A stretch of DNA of 64,000 bases from Alphaproteobacteria bacterium (GTDB lineage: Bacteria; Pseudomonadota; Alphaproteobacteria; ATCC43930; CGMCC-115725). The DNA lies in assembly GCA_028871055.1 (NCBI GenBank), contig JAGWON010000002.1, forward strand, positions 157,881 to 221,880, given 5' to 3'. Of the stretch, positions 11,578 through 20,365 are shown piece after piece. How positions within the stretch are numbered: position 1 is the stretch's first letter; each line of letters opens with the position of its first letter. The notes beneath the pieces were generated by a model. That model was not told the origin of the DNA. It saw nothing but the letters and a program-made list of their open reading frames with translations, and searched no databases. Position numbers and translations under genes: made by a program.

Positions 11578-11862
11578 GTGAGACGCGCGCTGATCGCCGC
11601 AACGGTTGCCGTGGCGCTGTCCGCCGCATTCTCCGGCTCTGCCCTCAGCCGGAGCGGCGGTTCGTCCCATGAGCCGCGTCAACCGCGCCTCAGCAGCGGC
11701 CACTCGCGCAGTAGCCACAGCGGCCGAAGCAGCCGCCCGCACCGCACGAGCAATAAGTCAGGCATCCGGTTCATCAAACGGACCTGCAAGACCGACGCGT
11801 GCCGGAAGAAGCACCCGAGCGGCACCTACATGATCGCCGTCAAGCCGAAGAAGTCACGCTGA
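11578..11862 (+). CDS. Small basic secreted protein of unknown function
   Basis: A 94-residue product with a GTG start 22 bp after the alaS stop, preceded by GGAGCGGGGGAC. A signal peptide (about residues 1-24, ending SGSALS) is followed by a Ser/His/Arg-rich linker and a conserved-looking tail with two cysteines (KRTCKTDACRKKHPSGTYM). The pI is very high. I do not recognise a family; a periplasmic or surface location is likely. Low complexity lowers confidence, but the signal peptide and ribosome site support a real gene. Confidence 0.55.
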   Translation: MRRALIAATVAVALSAAFSGSALSRSGGSSHEPRQPRLSSGHSRSSHSGRSSRPHRTSNKSGIRFIKRTCKTDACRKKHPSGTYMIAVKPKKSR

Positions 11863-11907
11863 TCGCGCCGCGCGCGGCGATTCCGTCGGCCGGCCGCCGC
11901 GACCGGG

Positions 11908-12351
11908 CTAATGCGGCAACAGCTCCGCCGCGTGCCGTGCATCGCGCGACGTGAGCCGCGAAATATCGAGCGACAGCTCCCGCGGTCCGCGCAGTGCCAG
12001 GTCGGAGAGCGACAGGATGCCGACCAGCCGCTTCTGGCGATTGATGACCGGCATATGATGAATCTTCTTCTCCTCCATGCGCTGCACGGCGCCGTCGACG
12101 GTCTCGTCGTCGAAGCACCAGGTGACGCCCTTCGTCATCACCTGCTTGGCCTTGGTCGTCTTCGGGTCGAGGCCGTCGGCGACCGCGCGACAGGCGAGAT
12201 CGCGGTCGGTGATCATGCCGACCATGCGGTCGTGCGCTCCGACCGGCAGGCACCCGATGCCATAATCGCGCATTTTCCGCGCCACCTCGGCGAGCGAGCT
12301 GTCCGGGCCGATCCATTCGGCGTGTTGAGTCATGGCTTCGCGAACGAACAT
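11908..12351 (-). CDS. CBS-domain pair protein
   Basis: A 147-residue protein consisting of two CBS motifs (about residues 5-60 and 70-125). Conserved patterns include AMTQHAEWIGPDSSLAEVARKM, DRMVGMITDRDL, VDGAVQRMEEKKIHHMPVI and VGILSLSDLAL. Paired CBS motifs form a Bateman module that binds adenosyl nucleotides; stand-alone versions of this size are common in Alphaproteobacteria and their partners are usually unknown. The start ATG at 12351 is preceded by GGAGGT. Confidence 0.87.
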   Translation of the reverse strand: MFVREAMTQHAEWIGPDSSLAEVARKMRDYGIGCLPVGAHDRMVGMITDRDLACRAVADGLDPKTTKAKQVMTKGVTWCFDDETVDGAVQRMEEKKIHHMPVINRQKRLVGILSLSDLALRGPRELSLDISRLTSRDARHAAELLPH

Positions 12352-12719
12352 TGCTACCTCCTGCGCTCATCGGCGTCGGCGCGGGCGCGCCGCATTCGTC
12401 GCGCGGGATATCGTTCCACGCCCGCGCGCGTCAGGAACTCCGCCGCTCGCGGCGGACCGCCCTGTCTTGCGGATCGAGCCACGTTCCGGAGGCCGGAACC
12501 GGATTTAAGATCTGTTTCCGCAGAAGGGGGACACGGCGTCCCAGAAATCCTCCTGCTGGACGCATGATATCCGCTCTACGCGGGTCGGCCAACGACAATC
12601 AAATCGATTGCTATTGTTTCTTCCGTTGGCAACGGCTCGCGATGTTTCATCTCGCGCCGTGCAAAGTTGCTTGCGCCCGGGCGCCGCCGTCGGCTCAGCG
12701 GGAGAGTACGGCTGCGCGG
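12352..12719. other. 368-bp intergenic region without a gene
   Basis: No acceptable ORF. It contains a short perfect hairpin TCCGCCGC-TC-GCGGCGGA near 12440-12460 and an AT-richer stretch around 12590-12640, which may hold the CBS gene promoter. Nothing else stands out. Confidence 0.4.
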
Positions 12720-13460
12720 TCACAACGCGCGCTCATGCGCCAGCCACAGCACGTCGCCCTCGCGCGGCCGGTCGAGCGGCGCCATGCCCGGATCGCCGCT
12801 ATAGGCGCGATAGCCGAGCTCGCTCAGCATCCGCCACAGCGAAGCGACGCTGCCGCCGCCGCGCATCAGGTGCTGCTCGTTGAATTCGATCAGCAGCGCA
12901 GGTCTGAAGCGCATGAGCGTTTGCCGCCCGCCCTCGACCATCGCCTGCTCCCAGCCTTCGATATCCGCCTTGATGAAATCGAGGCGCGGGAGTGAGAGGC
13001 GGGCGGCGAGAGCATCGAGCGTCGTCACCTCGACCGTCTCGGTCTCGGCCGCTCCGGCGCGCGTCTGCGGTCCCAGATGCGCGAGGCCGAAACCGTAGCT
13101 GCCCGATCGTTTCACCGGAATGGTGAGCGTCGCCGTACCGGGCGCCGATCCGAGCGCCAGCGGCAGGATCTCGACGTTGTGCAGGCGGTTTAGGCGGATC
13201 GCCGTGCGCAGGATGCGGCGCGCATAGCTCTGCGGCTCGATCGCGTAGACGCGGCCAAGTCGGGCCAGACGGGCGAACAGCTTGGCGTATTGGCCGGCAT
13301 GCGCGCCGACGTCGAGCACTACCGCGTCGGCCGGAACGAGCCGCCGCAACAGCGGCAGCATGTCGCGATGGTGCTGCTTGAAGACCGCCTTGAAGAGATG
13401 GGCGAACAGCCCGGCGGTGATCCGACCGCGATAGGGCGAAACGGCCGGCCCGCCGGCCAT
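12720..13460 (-). CDS. FkbM-family SAM-dependent methyltransferase
   Basis: A 246-residue class I methyltransferase of the FkbM type. The SAM motif is VVLDVGAHAGQYAKLFA, followed by YAIEPQS, and the family-typical LDFIKADIEGWEQAMVEGG and PALLIEFNEQHL. FkbM-type enzymes O-methylate sugars or polyketides. The start ATG lies 2 bp after the icd stop (TGAgcATG), indicating translational coupling, an unexpected partner for a TCA-cycle gene. Substrate unknown. Confidence 0.85.
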   Translation of the reverse strand: MAGGPAVSPYRGRITAGLFAHLFKAVFKQHHRDMLPLLRRLVPADAVVLDVGAHAGQYAKLFARLARLGRVYAIEPQSYARRILRTAIRLNRLHNVEILPLALGSAPGTATLTIPVKRSGSYGFGLAHLGPQTRAGAAETETVEVTTLDALAARLSLPRLDFIKADIEGWEQAMVEGGRQTLMRFRPALLIEFNEQHLMRGGGSVASLWRMLSELGYRAYSGDPGMAPLDRPREGDVLWLAHERAL

Positions 13461-13462
13461 GC

Positions 13463-14677
13463 TCACGCCATCTTCTGCTTCAGCCGCGCGTCGAGCCGGT
13501 CGAGGAAGGCGGTGGTGTCGAGGAATGGCGTCGTCGGGCCGATCAGGATGGCGAGGTCCTTGGTCATCTCGCCGGACTCGACTGCTTCGATGCACACCTT
13601 CTCGAGCGTTTCGGCGAAGCGGATGACGTCGGGCGTCTTGTCGAACGTGCCGCGATACCAGAGGCCGCGCGTCCAGGCGAAGATCGAGGCGATCGGATTG
13701 GTCGAGGTCGCCTTGCCCTGCTGGTGCAGGCGGAAGTGCCGCGTTACCGTGCCGTGCGCCGCCTCGGCCTCGACCGTCTTGCCGTCGGGCGTCATCAGCA
13801 CCGAGGTCATCAAGCCAAGCGAGCCGTAGCCCTGTGCCACCACGTCGGATTGCACGTCGCCGTCGTAGTTCTTGCACGCCCAGAGGTAGCCGCCGGTCCA
13901 CTTGAGCGCCGACGCCACCATGTCGTCGATCAGCCGGTGCTCGTAGGTCAGCTTCTTGGCCTTGAACTTGTCGACGAACTCGCGTTCGAACACCTCCTGG
14001 AACAGGTCCTTGAAGCGCCCGTCATAGACCTTGAGGATGGTGTTCTTGGTCGAGAGGTAGACCGGCCAGCCGCGTTGCAGGCCATAGTTGAAGCAGGCGC
14101 GGGCAAAGCCGCGGATCGATTCATCGAGATTGTACATGCCCATCGCGATGCCCGCCTCGGAGAAGTCGAACACGTCGTAGGTCACGGGCTTGCCGCCTCC
14201 CGTCGGCGTGAACGTCATGGTCAGCGTGCCCGGCCCCGGCACCTTGAAGTCCGTGGCGCGGTATTGGTCGCCGTAGGCGTGGCGGCCGATGACGATCGGC
14301 GCGGTCCAGCTGGGCACCAGCCGTGGGATGTTCTTGATGACGATCGGCTCGCGGAAGATGGTGCCGCCGAGGATGTTTCTTATTGTTCCGTTCGGCGACC
14401 GATACATCTTCTTGAGGTTGAATTCCTTCACCCGCGCCTCGTCGGGCGTGATGGTGGCGCACTTGACGGCGACGCCGTATTTCCGGTTCGCGTTGGCGGA
14501 ATCGACCGTGACCTGATCGTCGGTGCGGTCGCGCTCCTCGATGCCCAGGTCGTAATATTTCAGGTCGATATCGAGATAGGGCAGGATCAGCTTGTCCTTG
14601 ATGAACTTCCAGATGATGCGGGTCATTTCGTCGCCGTCCATCTCGACGACGGGGGTGGCGACCTTGATCTTCTTCAT
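13463..14677 (-). CDS. icd: NADP-dependent isocitrate dehydrogenase, eukaryotic-like type
   Basis: The 404-residue enzyme oxidatively decarboxylates isocitrate to 2-oxoglutarate with NADP. The sequence starts [20 protein letters not shown], has the substrate phosphorylation-loop region [20 protein letters not shown] and the metal/isocitrate Asp motifs NYDGDVQSD, and ends like the dimeric type II enzymes of Alphaproteobacteria and mitochondria, not the E. coli type. icd lies near recA-alaS in many members of the class. The fkbM gene follows immediately. Confidence 0.97.
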   Translation of the reverse strand: MKKIKVATPVVEMDGDEMTRIIWKFIKDKLILPYLDIDLKYYDLGIEERDRTDDQVTVDSANANRKYGVAVKCATITPDEARVKEFNLKKMYRSPNGTIRNILGGTIFREPIVIKNIPRLVPSWTAPIVIGRHAYGDQYRATDFKVPGPGTLTMTFTPTGGGKPVTYDVFDFSEAGIAMGMYNLDESIRGFARACFNYGLQRGWPVYLSTKNTILKVYDGRFKDLFQEVFEREFVDKFKAKKLTYEHRLIDDMVASALKWTGGYLWACKNYDGDVQSDVVAQGYGSLGLMTSVLMTPDGKTVEAEAAHGTVTRHFRLHQQGKATSTNPIASIFAWTRGLWYRGTFDKTPDVIRFAETLEKVCIEAVESGEMTKDLAILIGPTTPFLDTTAFLDRLDARLKQKMA

Positions 14678-14791
14678 GCGCGGGAGGCCTTCCGTACGGA
14701 CTGGGCAGAAACCGCGGGCGGGCGCCGCGCGGCGGGCGCGACAATAGCTACGCGCTCCAGGCCACGCAAGCCGCCCGGTGCCGCACCTGGA

Positions 14792-15376
14792 TCAAACCAG
14801 GCCGCTTTTCGCCGGTGTCGTCGGCTGCGGCGCGGCCGCGAGCGCCGCCGGCAATTCCTCGACCCGCGGCAGGACCTGGAACAGCGTCCGCGTGCTGAGC
14901 GGCGCGAAGCCGGAATCGATGACGTGCTCGAACAGGCGGAGCAGCGGCACCCAGTAATCCTGCACGTCGATCAGGAAGATCGGCTTGTCGTGCAGGCCGA
15001 GCTGCCGCCACGTGATGCATTCGAGCGCCTCTTCCAGCGTGCCGAAGCCGCCCGGCAGGATGGCGAAGGCATCGGCCAGCTCAAACATGGTCTGCTTCCG
15101 TTCGTGCATGCTGCCGACCACCATCAGCCGCGTCAGGCCGGTATGGCCGATTTCGCGGTCGTGCAGGTGGCCCGGAATGATGCCGACGACCTCGCCGCCA
15201 TAGGCCAGCGCGGTATCGGCCATCAGCCCCATGAGCCCGACGCGGCCGCCGCCATAGACGAGGCCGATCCGGTTCTCGGCCAGCAGGCTGCCCATGCGGA
15301 TGGCGGCGGCGCGATAGGATTCGTCGACGTCGCCTGCGGCGCCGCAATAGACGCAGATACGGTTGATCACTGCCAT
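14792..15376 (-). CDS. LOG-family nucleotide 5'-monophosphate nucleosidase
   Basis: A 194-residue TIGR00730/LOG protein with the family signatures GGGRVGLMG and PGGFGTLEE, the latter containing the catalytic Glu. LOG proteins hydrolyse (cytokinin) nucleoside 5'-monophosphates to base plus ribose 5-phosphate; in bacteria they usually act on AMP-like substrates or purine by-products. The ATG at 15376 follows GAGGGAAGC; the longer upstream reading frame lacks family similarity. Confidence 0.87.
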   Translation of the reverse strand: MAVINRICVYCGAAGDVDESYRAAAIRMGSLLAENRIGLVYGGGRVGLMGLMADTALAYGGEVVGIIPGHLHDREIGHTGLTRLMVVGSMHERKQTMFELADAFAILPGGFGTLEEALECITWRQLGLHDKPIFLIDVQDYWVPLLRLFEHVIDSGFAPLSTRTLFQVLPRVEELPAALAAAPQPTTPAKSGLV

Positions 15377-15611
15377 GCTTCCCTCGTGACCGGCCCGCAG
15401 AATGCCCGCAAGCAGTGGGCCGGGTCGAGCGCTCCGTGCGCCGATGCGGACGTCGGCCGATTTGACGCCGATGCCGGACGCGGTGTCCGCGTTCACGCCG
15501 CAGCCGCGGAATTCCGCAGGCGGGCGGAACCGGCACGGAGTTTGCGACGGTGTCGGCAAAACACTGGAAAAGCCCCGTTAACCAACGCCGCCAAGAAAGG
15601 CGAAAGACGAA

Positions 15612-15995
15612 ATGAAGCCCGTTACCCTAACTGCGCTGGCGGGGACTGGCGCACTGACCGCTGCGCTGGCGGCGCTACCGCTCGGCGGCGCGGCATTCGG
15701 CGGCGCTGTCGGACTGGCGCTGACCGGCGCCGGCATGATCGCCTGCGGCATGGCCTTCCGCCGCCACACGCACGAAGCCGCCGCGGCTGAGGGCCCGGCA
15801 CGGATGGCGCCGGCGCCGCTCGCGCCGGTGCCGCGGTTCTTTCCCGCCGGCGGACCGACCGGACTTTTGGTGCCGTTCGGCCGCAAAGGCCAGACGATGT
15901 CGGAGGCCAGTCTGACGCGCGACCTCGTGCGCCGCGCCGAGCGCGTCTGCGCCATCGCGCGCGCCCGAACCGAGCATGAGACCGAAACCCGCTGA
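15612..15995 (+). CDS. Putative small membrane protein, unknown
   Basis: A 127-residue product with two Ala/Gly/Leu-rich hydrophobic segments (about 5-28 and 30-48), then an Ala/Pro linker and a charged tail ending in a helical RDLVRRAERVCAIARARTE stretch. An AAAGGCGAAAGACG region precedes the ATG. I do not recognise the family. The high-GC composition means a chance ORF cannot be excluded. Confidence 0.45.
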   Translation: MKPVTLTALAGTGALTAALAALPLGGAAFGGAVGLALTGAGMIACGMAFRRHTHEAAAAEGPARMAPAPLAPVPRFFPAGGPTGLLVPFGRKGQTMSEASLTRDLVRRAERVCAIARARTEHETETR

Positions 15996-16011
15996 GCGCG
16001 GTCGCGCGCGG

Positions 16012-16347
16012 TTACAGCACCGGCCCGGCGAAGACCTGCCGGCCCTCGCGATCCTCGATCTCGACGACCCAGACATCGGGATCGCGTTGGACCTGGCGGG
16101 CGATGTAGGCGTCGGCGGTTGGCTCGTCGACGAGGCCCTCGCCGGTAGCGCGGAACCAAGCGAGTTCGCCGTTCTTGCCGCGGGTCTGGGCGAGGACCGT
16201 GCAGCCGAGATCGAGCCGATTGAGCTTGACCAGGATGGTGCCGGCGTCCTCGTCACCGCGCCGCGCCACGGCGATCGGCACCGCGCGAAGCGTGCATAGC
16301 CGGACCGCCGCCTGCACCACCAGCTTGGTCTTGAGCCGCGCTTCCAA
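16012..16347 (-). CDS. DUF1491 family protein
   Basis: A 111-residue protein matching the alphaproteobacterial DUF1491 family: LVKLNRLDLGCTVLAQTR, LAWFRATGEGLVDEPTADAY, and the closing VWVVEIEDREGRQVF. I place the start at TTG 16347 (EARLKTKLVVQAAVRLC), which matches the usual N-terminus of the family and lies 8 bp after the stop of the upstream VOC gene. The longer reading frame through the VOC gene is a shadow. Function unknown. Confidence 0.75.
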   Translation of the reverse strand: MEARLKTKLVVQAAVRLCTLRAVPIAVARRGDEDAGTILVKLNRLDLGCTVLAQTRGKNGELAWFRATGEGLVDEPTADAYIARQVQRDPDVWVVEIEDREGRQVFAGPVL

Positions 16348-16355
16348 CGCGCGGC

Positions 16356-16742
16356 TCAGCCGCTCTTGGGGAAGTTGAGCTCGATCATCACGCCGTTCGG
16401 ATCGGGAAAGAAGATTTGTTGCACGCCGGCGCCGGGCGGGTCGCGCACCTCGAACTTGATGCCGCGCGCGGCGATGTGCTTGCGCATGCCGGCGAAGTCC
16501 TCGCCGACGAAGGCGACGTGGTCGAAATTGCCGGTGTGCGCGCCGTCGGGGCCGGCGCCGATCGCGCCGCTGTCGGGCACCAGGTGGACGACCGGCTGCT
16601 CGCCGCAATAGAGCCAATAGCCGGGGAAGGTGAGCGGCGGGCGCCAGCCGGCGCGGAAGCCGAGCACGGTCTCGTAAAACGTCTTGGTGCCCTCCATGTC
16701 CCGGGTCCGCACGGTGACGTGATTGAGCTGGGTCAACGGCAT
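16356..16742 (-). CDS. VOC-superfamily (glyoxalase/bleomycin resistance-like) protein
   Basis: A 128-residue single-domain vicinal-oxygen-chelate protein. It begins PLTQLNHVTVRTRDMEGTKTFY with metal-ligand His11 in NHVTVR and ends IFFPDPNGVMIELNF with the Glu ligand. HVAF in the centre supplies another His. It could be a lyase, isomerase or dioxygenase. The start ATG at 16742 is preferred because AGGAGAC stands upstream; an in-frame ATG at 16763 has none. It forms an operon with the DUF1491 gene. Confidence 0.83.
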   Translation of the reverse strand: MPLTQLNHVTVRTRDMEGTKTFYETVLGFRAGWRPPLTFPGYWLYCGEQPVVHLVPDSGAIGAGPDGAHTGNFDHVAFVGEDFAGMRKHIAARGIKFEVRDPPGAGVQQIFFPDPNGVMIELNFPKSG

Positions 16743-16824
16743 GGGTGTCTCCTGTCGCGGCAATTTTAGCGCAGCGCCATGCCGCCGCGCGACAGCGGAA
16801 AACCATCGCCGCGGCCGATGCGGT

Positions 16825-17871
16825 CTAGCGTCGATGCACCAGGCGCTTGAACGTCTGCGCCGCCGCTTCGCGCCAGCCGAGGATGCGGCCGCGCGCGGTG
16901 TGCGGATTGGCGATCAGCAGGCCCCAGCGCTCGCGCCGCTGTGCCAGGAACGATTTCTTGTAGCGATCGTCGCCGCGGCCGAAATCGATCTCGTGCGGCT
17001 TGTCGCGCTCGAGCACGCGCTCCATCATGCGCATGGTCAGAATGGTGCCGATCGAGAGATCGTCGAAGCGCATCGCATGCGCGAGCTTGTAGATCGTGAC
17101 GCGGCCGCGCCAGGCGATCCAGCATTGCGCCGCGGCCGGCACGTCATCGACCTTGAGGATGCCGAGACGCAGCGCGCCGGTGGTCGCCGCTGCGCGGATC
17201 AGATGCGGCATGAAATCGGGAAAAGGTTCCGCGTGCTTCCAGCTTTCGGCGTAGACGCGCTGGTAATCGGCGACGCCCCCCGCGATCGCGGACTCGTCAT
17301 CGTGGAAGACGTAGTCGACGCGATGCGCCGCGGCGAGCGCCTTGCTCTTGCGCCTCCAGGTGTTGCGCACCTCGCCCGGCCGCGCGGCGACATAGCGCGC
17401 GAAATCGACGCCGGCAGTCTCCTCGTACCAAGTACCGCTGTCGAAGTAGCGCTGCGGTCGGAAGCCGGTGGCGGCGAAAGCGTCGCTCAACCGCGCGAAC
17501 GATTCGTCGTGCGGGTCGAGGCCGGCCAGCTGAACCGCGTCGAAGCGCGCATCGGCGATTTCGCGCGCAATCTCACCGAGCGCCTCGCCGAGGGCGCCGC
17601 CGCCGGCGGCGTAAACCGGCCCGTGCTCGGTGCTGTAATAGTTCGACAGGCTGAGCAGGCGGTGCCCCTTCGCCAGCAGGCGGCAGACCAGCGCCGCGCG
17701 CGTTCGACCGTCGACATAGAGTCGCGCGTGGCTGCCGCCTTCGGTTCCGTAGCGCGCCAGGACGTGGTACCAGAGCGGCAGGGAGAAAAAGCTTCGCTCG
17801 GCCGCGCGCGCGAACAGATCGGCGAGCGGCGCGGGCAGGCGGCTGAAATCGGGATCGTCGTGAACGGCCAT
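16825..17871 (-). CDS. BioF2-like (CelD/BcsL) GNAT acyltransferase
   Basis: A 348-residue protein with two GNAT-like lobes as in FemAB/BioF2-type acyltransferases (PF13480). The second lobe shows TWRRKSKALAA, the aromatic-rich YQRVYAESWKHAEPFPDFM and IDFGRGDDRYKKSF. Relatives take part in polysaccharide or lipid acylation. It is divergently arranged from a second family member starting 84 bp away, which suggests shared control and related function. No membrane segment or signal peptide. Confidence 0.8.
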   Translation of the reverse strand: MAVHDDPDFSRLPAPLADLFARAAERSFFSLPLWYHVLARYGTEGGSHARLYVDGRTRAALVCRLLAKGHRLLSLSNYYSTEHGPVYAAGGGALGEALGEIAREIADARFDAVQLAGLDPHDESFARLSDAFAATGFRPQRYFDSGTWYEETAGVDFARYVAARPGEVRNTWRRKSKALAAAHRVDYVFHDDESAIAGGVADYQRVYAESWKHAEPFPDFMPHLIRAAATTGALRLGILKVDDVPAAAQCWIAWRGRVTIYKLAHAMRFDDLSIGTILTMRMMERVLERDKPHEIDFGRGDDRYKKSFLAQRRERWGLLIANPHTARGRILGWREAAAQTFKRLVHRR

Positions 17872-17954
17872 TGGACGTCGGCTTGCCCGGGATGCAACAG
17901 CTTACACCGGCACGGCGCGCGCGATAGCGCGACTCGTGGTGGTGGCGGCCGGCG

Positions 17955-19052
17955 ATGAAGGGCATCGCGCTCGAACTCGCGCCCGTCGAGTCGCGGCCGG
18001 CGCTCGAGGCCGAATGGCGTGCGTTCGAGGCACGCGCGGCACATGGCTTCTTCTTGTCGGCGGCCTGGATCGGGACTTGGCTTGCGACGCTTCCGCCCGC
18101 GCTGCGGCTCTACCGCGCCGTCGGGCGCCGGAGCGGCCAAGCGATCGGTCTCGCGGTCGTTGCCGTCACCACGACGCGGCCGTTTTTGCGCGCGCCGTCG
18201 CGGGGGCTCCATCTCAATTCCACCGGCGACGAGCGCTGGGACTGCATCGCCATCGAGCACAACGGGTTTCTCGCTGCGCCCGCCGACCAGGCGGTGCTGA
18301 TCGCCGCCCTCGGCGACTGGTTCACCGCCGGCGCCGGCGGCCTCGGCGACGAGTTGCGCCTGCCCGGCATCGGTGGCGGCCTGGCGACGGATTTTCTCGA
18401 CCGCAACCGGCTGCTGCACAGCACGCAACAGCGGCCGGGCTTCGCCGTCGATCTCGCGCGCGTGCGCGATGCCGATGATTTCACTGCCGTCCTGTCGAGC
18501 AACGCGCGCCAGCAGCTTCGCCGCGCTCAGCGCGAATTCGAACGCGATGGGGCGATCGCGGTGACCGAAGCGCGCGATGCGGGCGAGGCGCTCGCCTTTT
18601 TCGCCGCACTCAAGGAACTGCACGTGCGCTCGTGGCAGCGGCGCGGCCAGCGCCACGCCTTCGTCGAGCCATATTTCGAGGTCTTCCACCGCGCTCTGAT
18701 CGAGCGCGAGTTCGGGCACGGCGCGATTCAGCTGCTGCGCATCACGGTGGCGGAACGCGCCATCGGCTATCTCTACAACTTCCGCCGCGCCGGGCGCGTC
18801 TATGCCTATCAAAGCGGCTTCGACGATGGCGAGCGCAAGCGCCGCCCAGGTGTGCTGAGCCATGCGCTGGCGATCGGCCACAACGCGGCGGCGGGCGCGG
18901 CGGTCTACGACTTTCTCGCCGGCGAGAACCAGCTCAAGACGAGCTTCGCCACCGATCGCTACGCGCTGGCGTGGCAGGTGATCCGCTTCCCGCGGCTCAA
19001 GTACCGGCTGGAATCGGCGGCGCGCCACGCCAAGCAGCGGCTGTTCGGTTAG
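17955..19052 (+). CDS. BioF2-like (CelD/BcsL) GNAT acyltransferase, second copy
   Basis: A 365-residue paralogue in type of its divergent neighbour. It has the two-lobe layout, SSNARQQLRRAQREFE (the position corresponding to TWRRKSKALAA in the other protein), ELHVRSWQRRGQRHAF and a C-terminal YDFLAGENQLKTSFATD motif typical of CelD-like proteins. The two share architecture but little close identity. Its 3' end overlaps the convergent amine oxidase gene by 56 bp. Confidence 0.8.
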   Translation: MKGIALELAPVESRPALEAEWRAFEARAAHGFFLSAAWIGTWLATLPPALRLYRAVGRRSGQAIGLAVVAVTTTRPFLRAPSRGLHLNSTGDERWDCIAIEHNGFLAAPADQAVLIAALGDWFTAGAGGLGDELRLPGIGGGLATDFLDRNRLLHSTQQRPGFAVDLARVRDADDFTAVLSSNARQQLRRAQREFERDGAIAVTEARDAGEALAFFAALKELHVRSWQRRGQRHAFVEPYFEVFHRALIEREFGHGAIQLLRITVAERAIGYLYNFRRAGRVYAYQSGFDDGERKRRPGVLSHALAIGHNAAAGAAVYDFLAGENQLKTSFATDRYALAWQVIRFPRLKYRLESAARHAKQRLFG

Positions 19053-20322
19053 GCGAGTCCTCCGGCCGCGCCGCCTTCAGCGCCGCGACGGCGTCGATCG
19101 CGGCGGCTTCGCCCGACAGATAGGCGCCGTGCGCGGTGCCGAAATGCGGGATCGAGCACGCCTCGCCGGCGAAGAACAGCCGGCCGTCCACCGGCGCTGC
19201 GAGCACCTTGCGGTCGCTGGCGTGGCCGGGCAGCGCCATCGAATAGGATCCGCGCGAGAACGCATTGCGGCCCCAGGCGGACGCCGCGATCGGCGAAAGA
19301 TGTGGCTTGATCGCGGCACCGAACAGGCCGGCGAGCTCGTTCCTGGCGAATTCGGCCATGGCGTCGGCACCGTCGCGCTCGAGTTCAGCCGAGAGCTCGC
19401 CGCCGAAGAATCCGGCGACGACTGGCCAACCGTGCGGCTTGATCTGATAGCTCCCGGTCTCGACGCGGTCGAGCGCGCCGACCAGGTGCCGATCGCTCTC
19501 GCGCGCGAGCTCGCGGGCGCCGGCCTCGTCGAGGCGCAGAAACAGCTTGTTGACGATGCCGAGCGGCAAGCCGGCGGCGGCCGCGACCTTGTCGGCAAGC
19601 GGCGGCGAGAATTTCACCCGCTCTTCGGCGAGCACGGTGGTCGGCAGCGTCACGATGACCGCGCACGCCGTGAGCTCGCCGCGGTTGGTGGCAATGCGGA
19701 TGTTGTGGCCGCCGTGATCGATGCGCTCGACCGTGGTGCCGAGCTCGATCGGCAGGCCTTCACCGTAGCGCGCGATGACCGTGCCGTAACCTTCGATCAC
19801 GCGCCAATTGAGATAGGTTGAATCGTAACCGCCGTAGTCCCAGACCGAGACCTTGTCGAGCTCGGCGCCGTTGGCCCAGTTGCTGATCGCGCCGAGGAGC
19901 GCATTCCACTTGCCGCCGGGTTCGAGCACGCTCGACGCTGGCCGGTCCTCGCCGTCCTGGGCGGCGCGATCGAGCCGGTCGTAGAACGCTTCCATGGCCT
20001 CCTGCCACTCGCGCTGCGCGGCGTCGCCCTCGAACCAGGCGACCCGTCGTCCCCAATCCGGCAGCGTCTCGTCGACGGTGAAGCCGAGGTCGCGGGCGAT
20101 GCGCGTCCACGGGTTGATATCGGCGGAATGGAGCCATTCGCAACCGAGATCGATGCCGAAGCCGAGGCCGCTGGGCACGGTATGGGCGCGGCCGCCGAGC
20201 CGCTCGCGCGCCTCGATGACCTTGACCGCGAGCCGCGCCGATACCAGGTGCTTGGCGGCAGCGATTCCCGCCGCGCCCGCGCCCACGACCACGACATCGA
20301 ATTCGCCGCTGCTTTCCGTCAT
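18997..20322 (-). CDS. Flavin-dependent amine oxidase
   Basis: A 441-residue FAD enzyme. The N-terminal FAD-binding motif is VVVVGAGAAGIAAAKHL followed by VIEARERLGGRAHTV, and the C-terminal flavin-contact block is GRLFFAGEACSIPHFGTAHGAYLSGEAAA, the monoamine oxidase/polyamine oxidase pattern. It probably oxidises an amine or polyamine with release of H2O2. The ATG at 20322 starts immediately before the Rossmann motif. It is divergent from the inositol-phosphatase gene (43 bp) and overlaps the convergent acyltransferase. Confidence 0.87.
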   Translation of the reverse strand: MTESSGEFDVVVVGAGAAGIAAAKHLVSARLAVKVIEARERLGGRAHTVPSGLGFGIDLGCEWLHSADINPWTRIARDLGFTVDETLPDWGRRVAWFEGDAAQREWQEAMEAFYDRLDRAAQDGEDRPASSVLEPGGKWNALLGAISNWANGAELDKVSVWDYGGYDSTYLNWRVIEGYGTVIARYGEGLPIELGTTVERIDHGGHNIRIATNRGELTACAVIVTLPTTVLAEERVKFSPPLADKVAAAAGLPLGIVNKLFLRLDEAGARELARESDRHLVGALDRVETGSYQIKPHGWPVVAGFFGGELSAELERDGADAMAEFARNELAGLFGAAIKPHLSPIAASAWGRNAFSRGSYSMALPGHASDRKVLAAPVDGRLFFAGEACSIPHFGTAHGAYLSGEAAAIDAVAALKAARPEDSPNRTAAAWRGAPPIPAGT

Positions 20323-20365
20323 AGTGACCCTATCCGCCGCACCTATCATAAAACCGTCGTTCCCG

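Noticed and set aside
13724..15790. 688-residue plus-strand ORF over icd and LOG
   Set aside because: Antisense shadow of two well-identified genes.
16348..16806. Upstream extension of the DUF1491 reading frame
   Set aside because: It is an Arg-rich shadow of the VOC gene; family similarity begins at TTG 16347.
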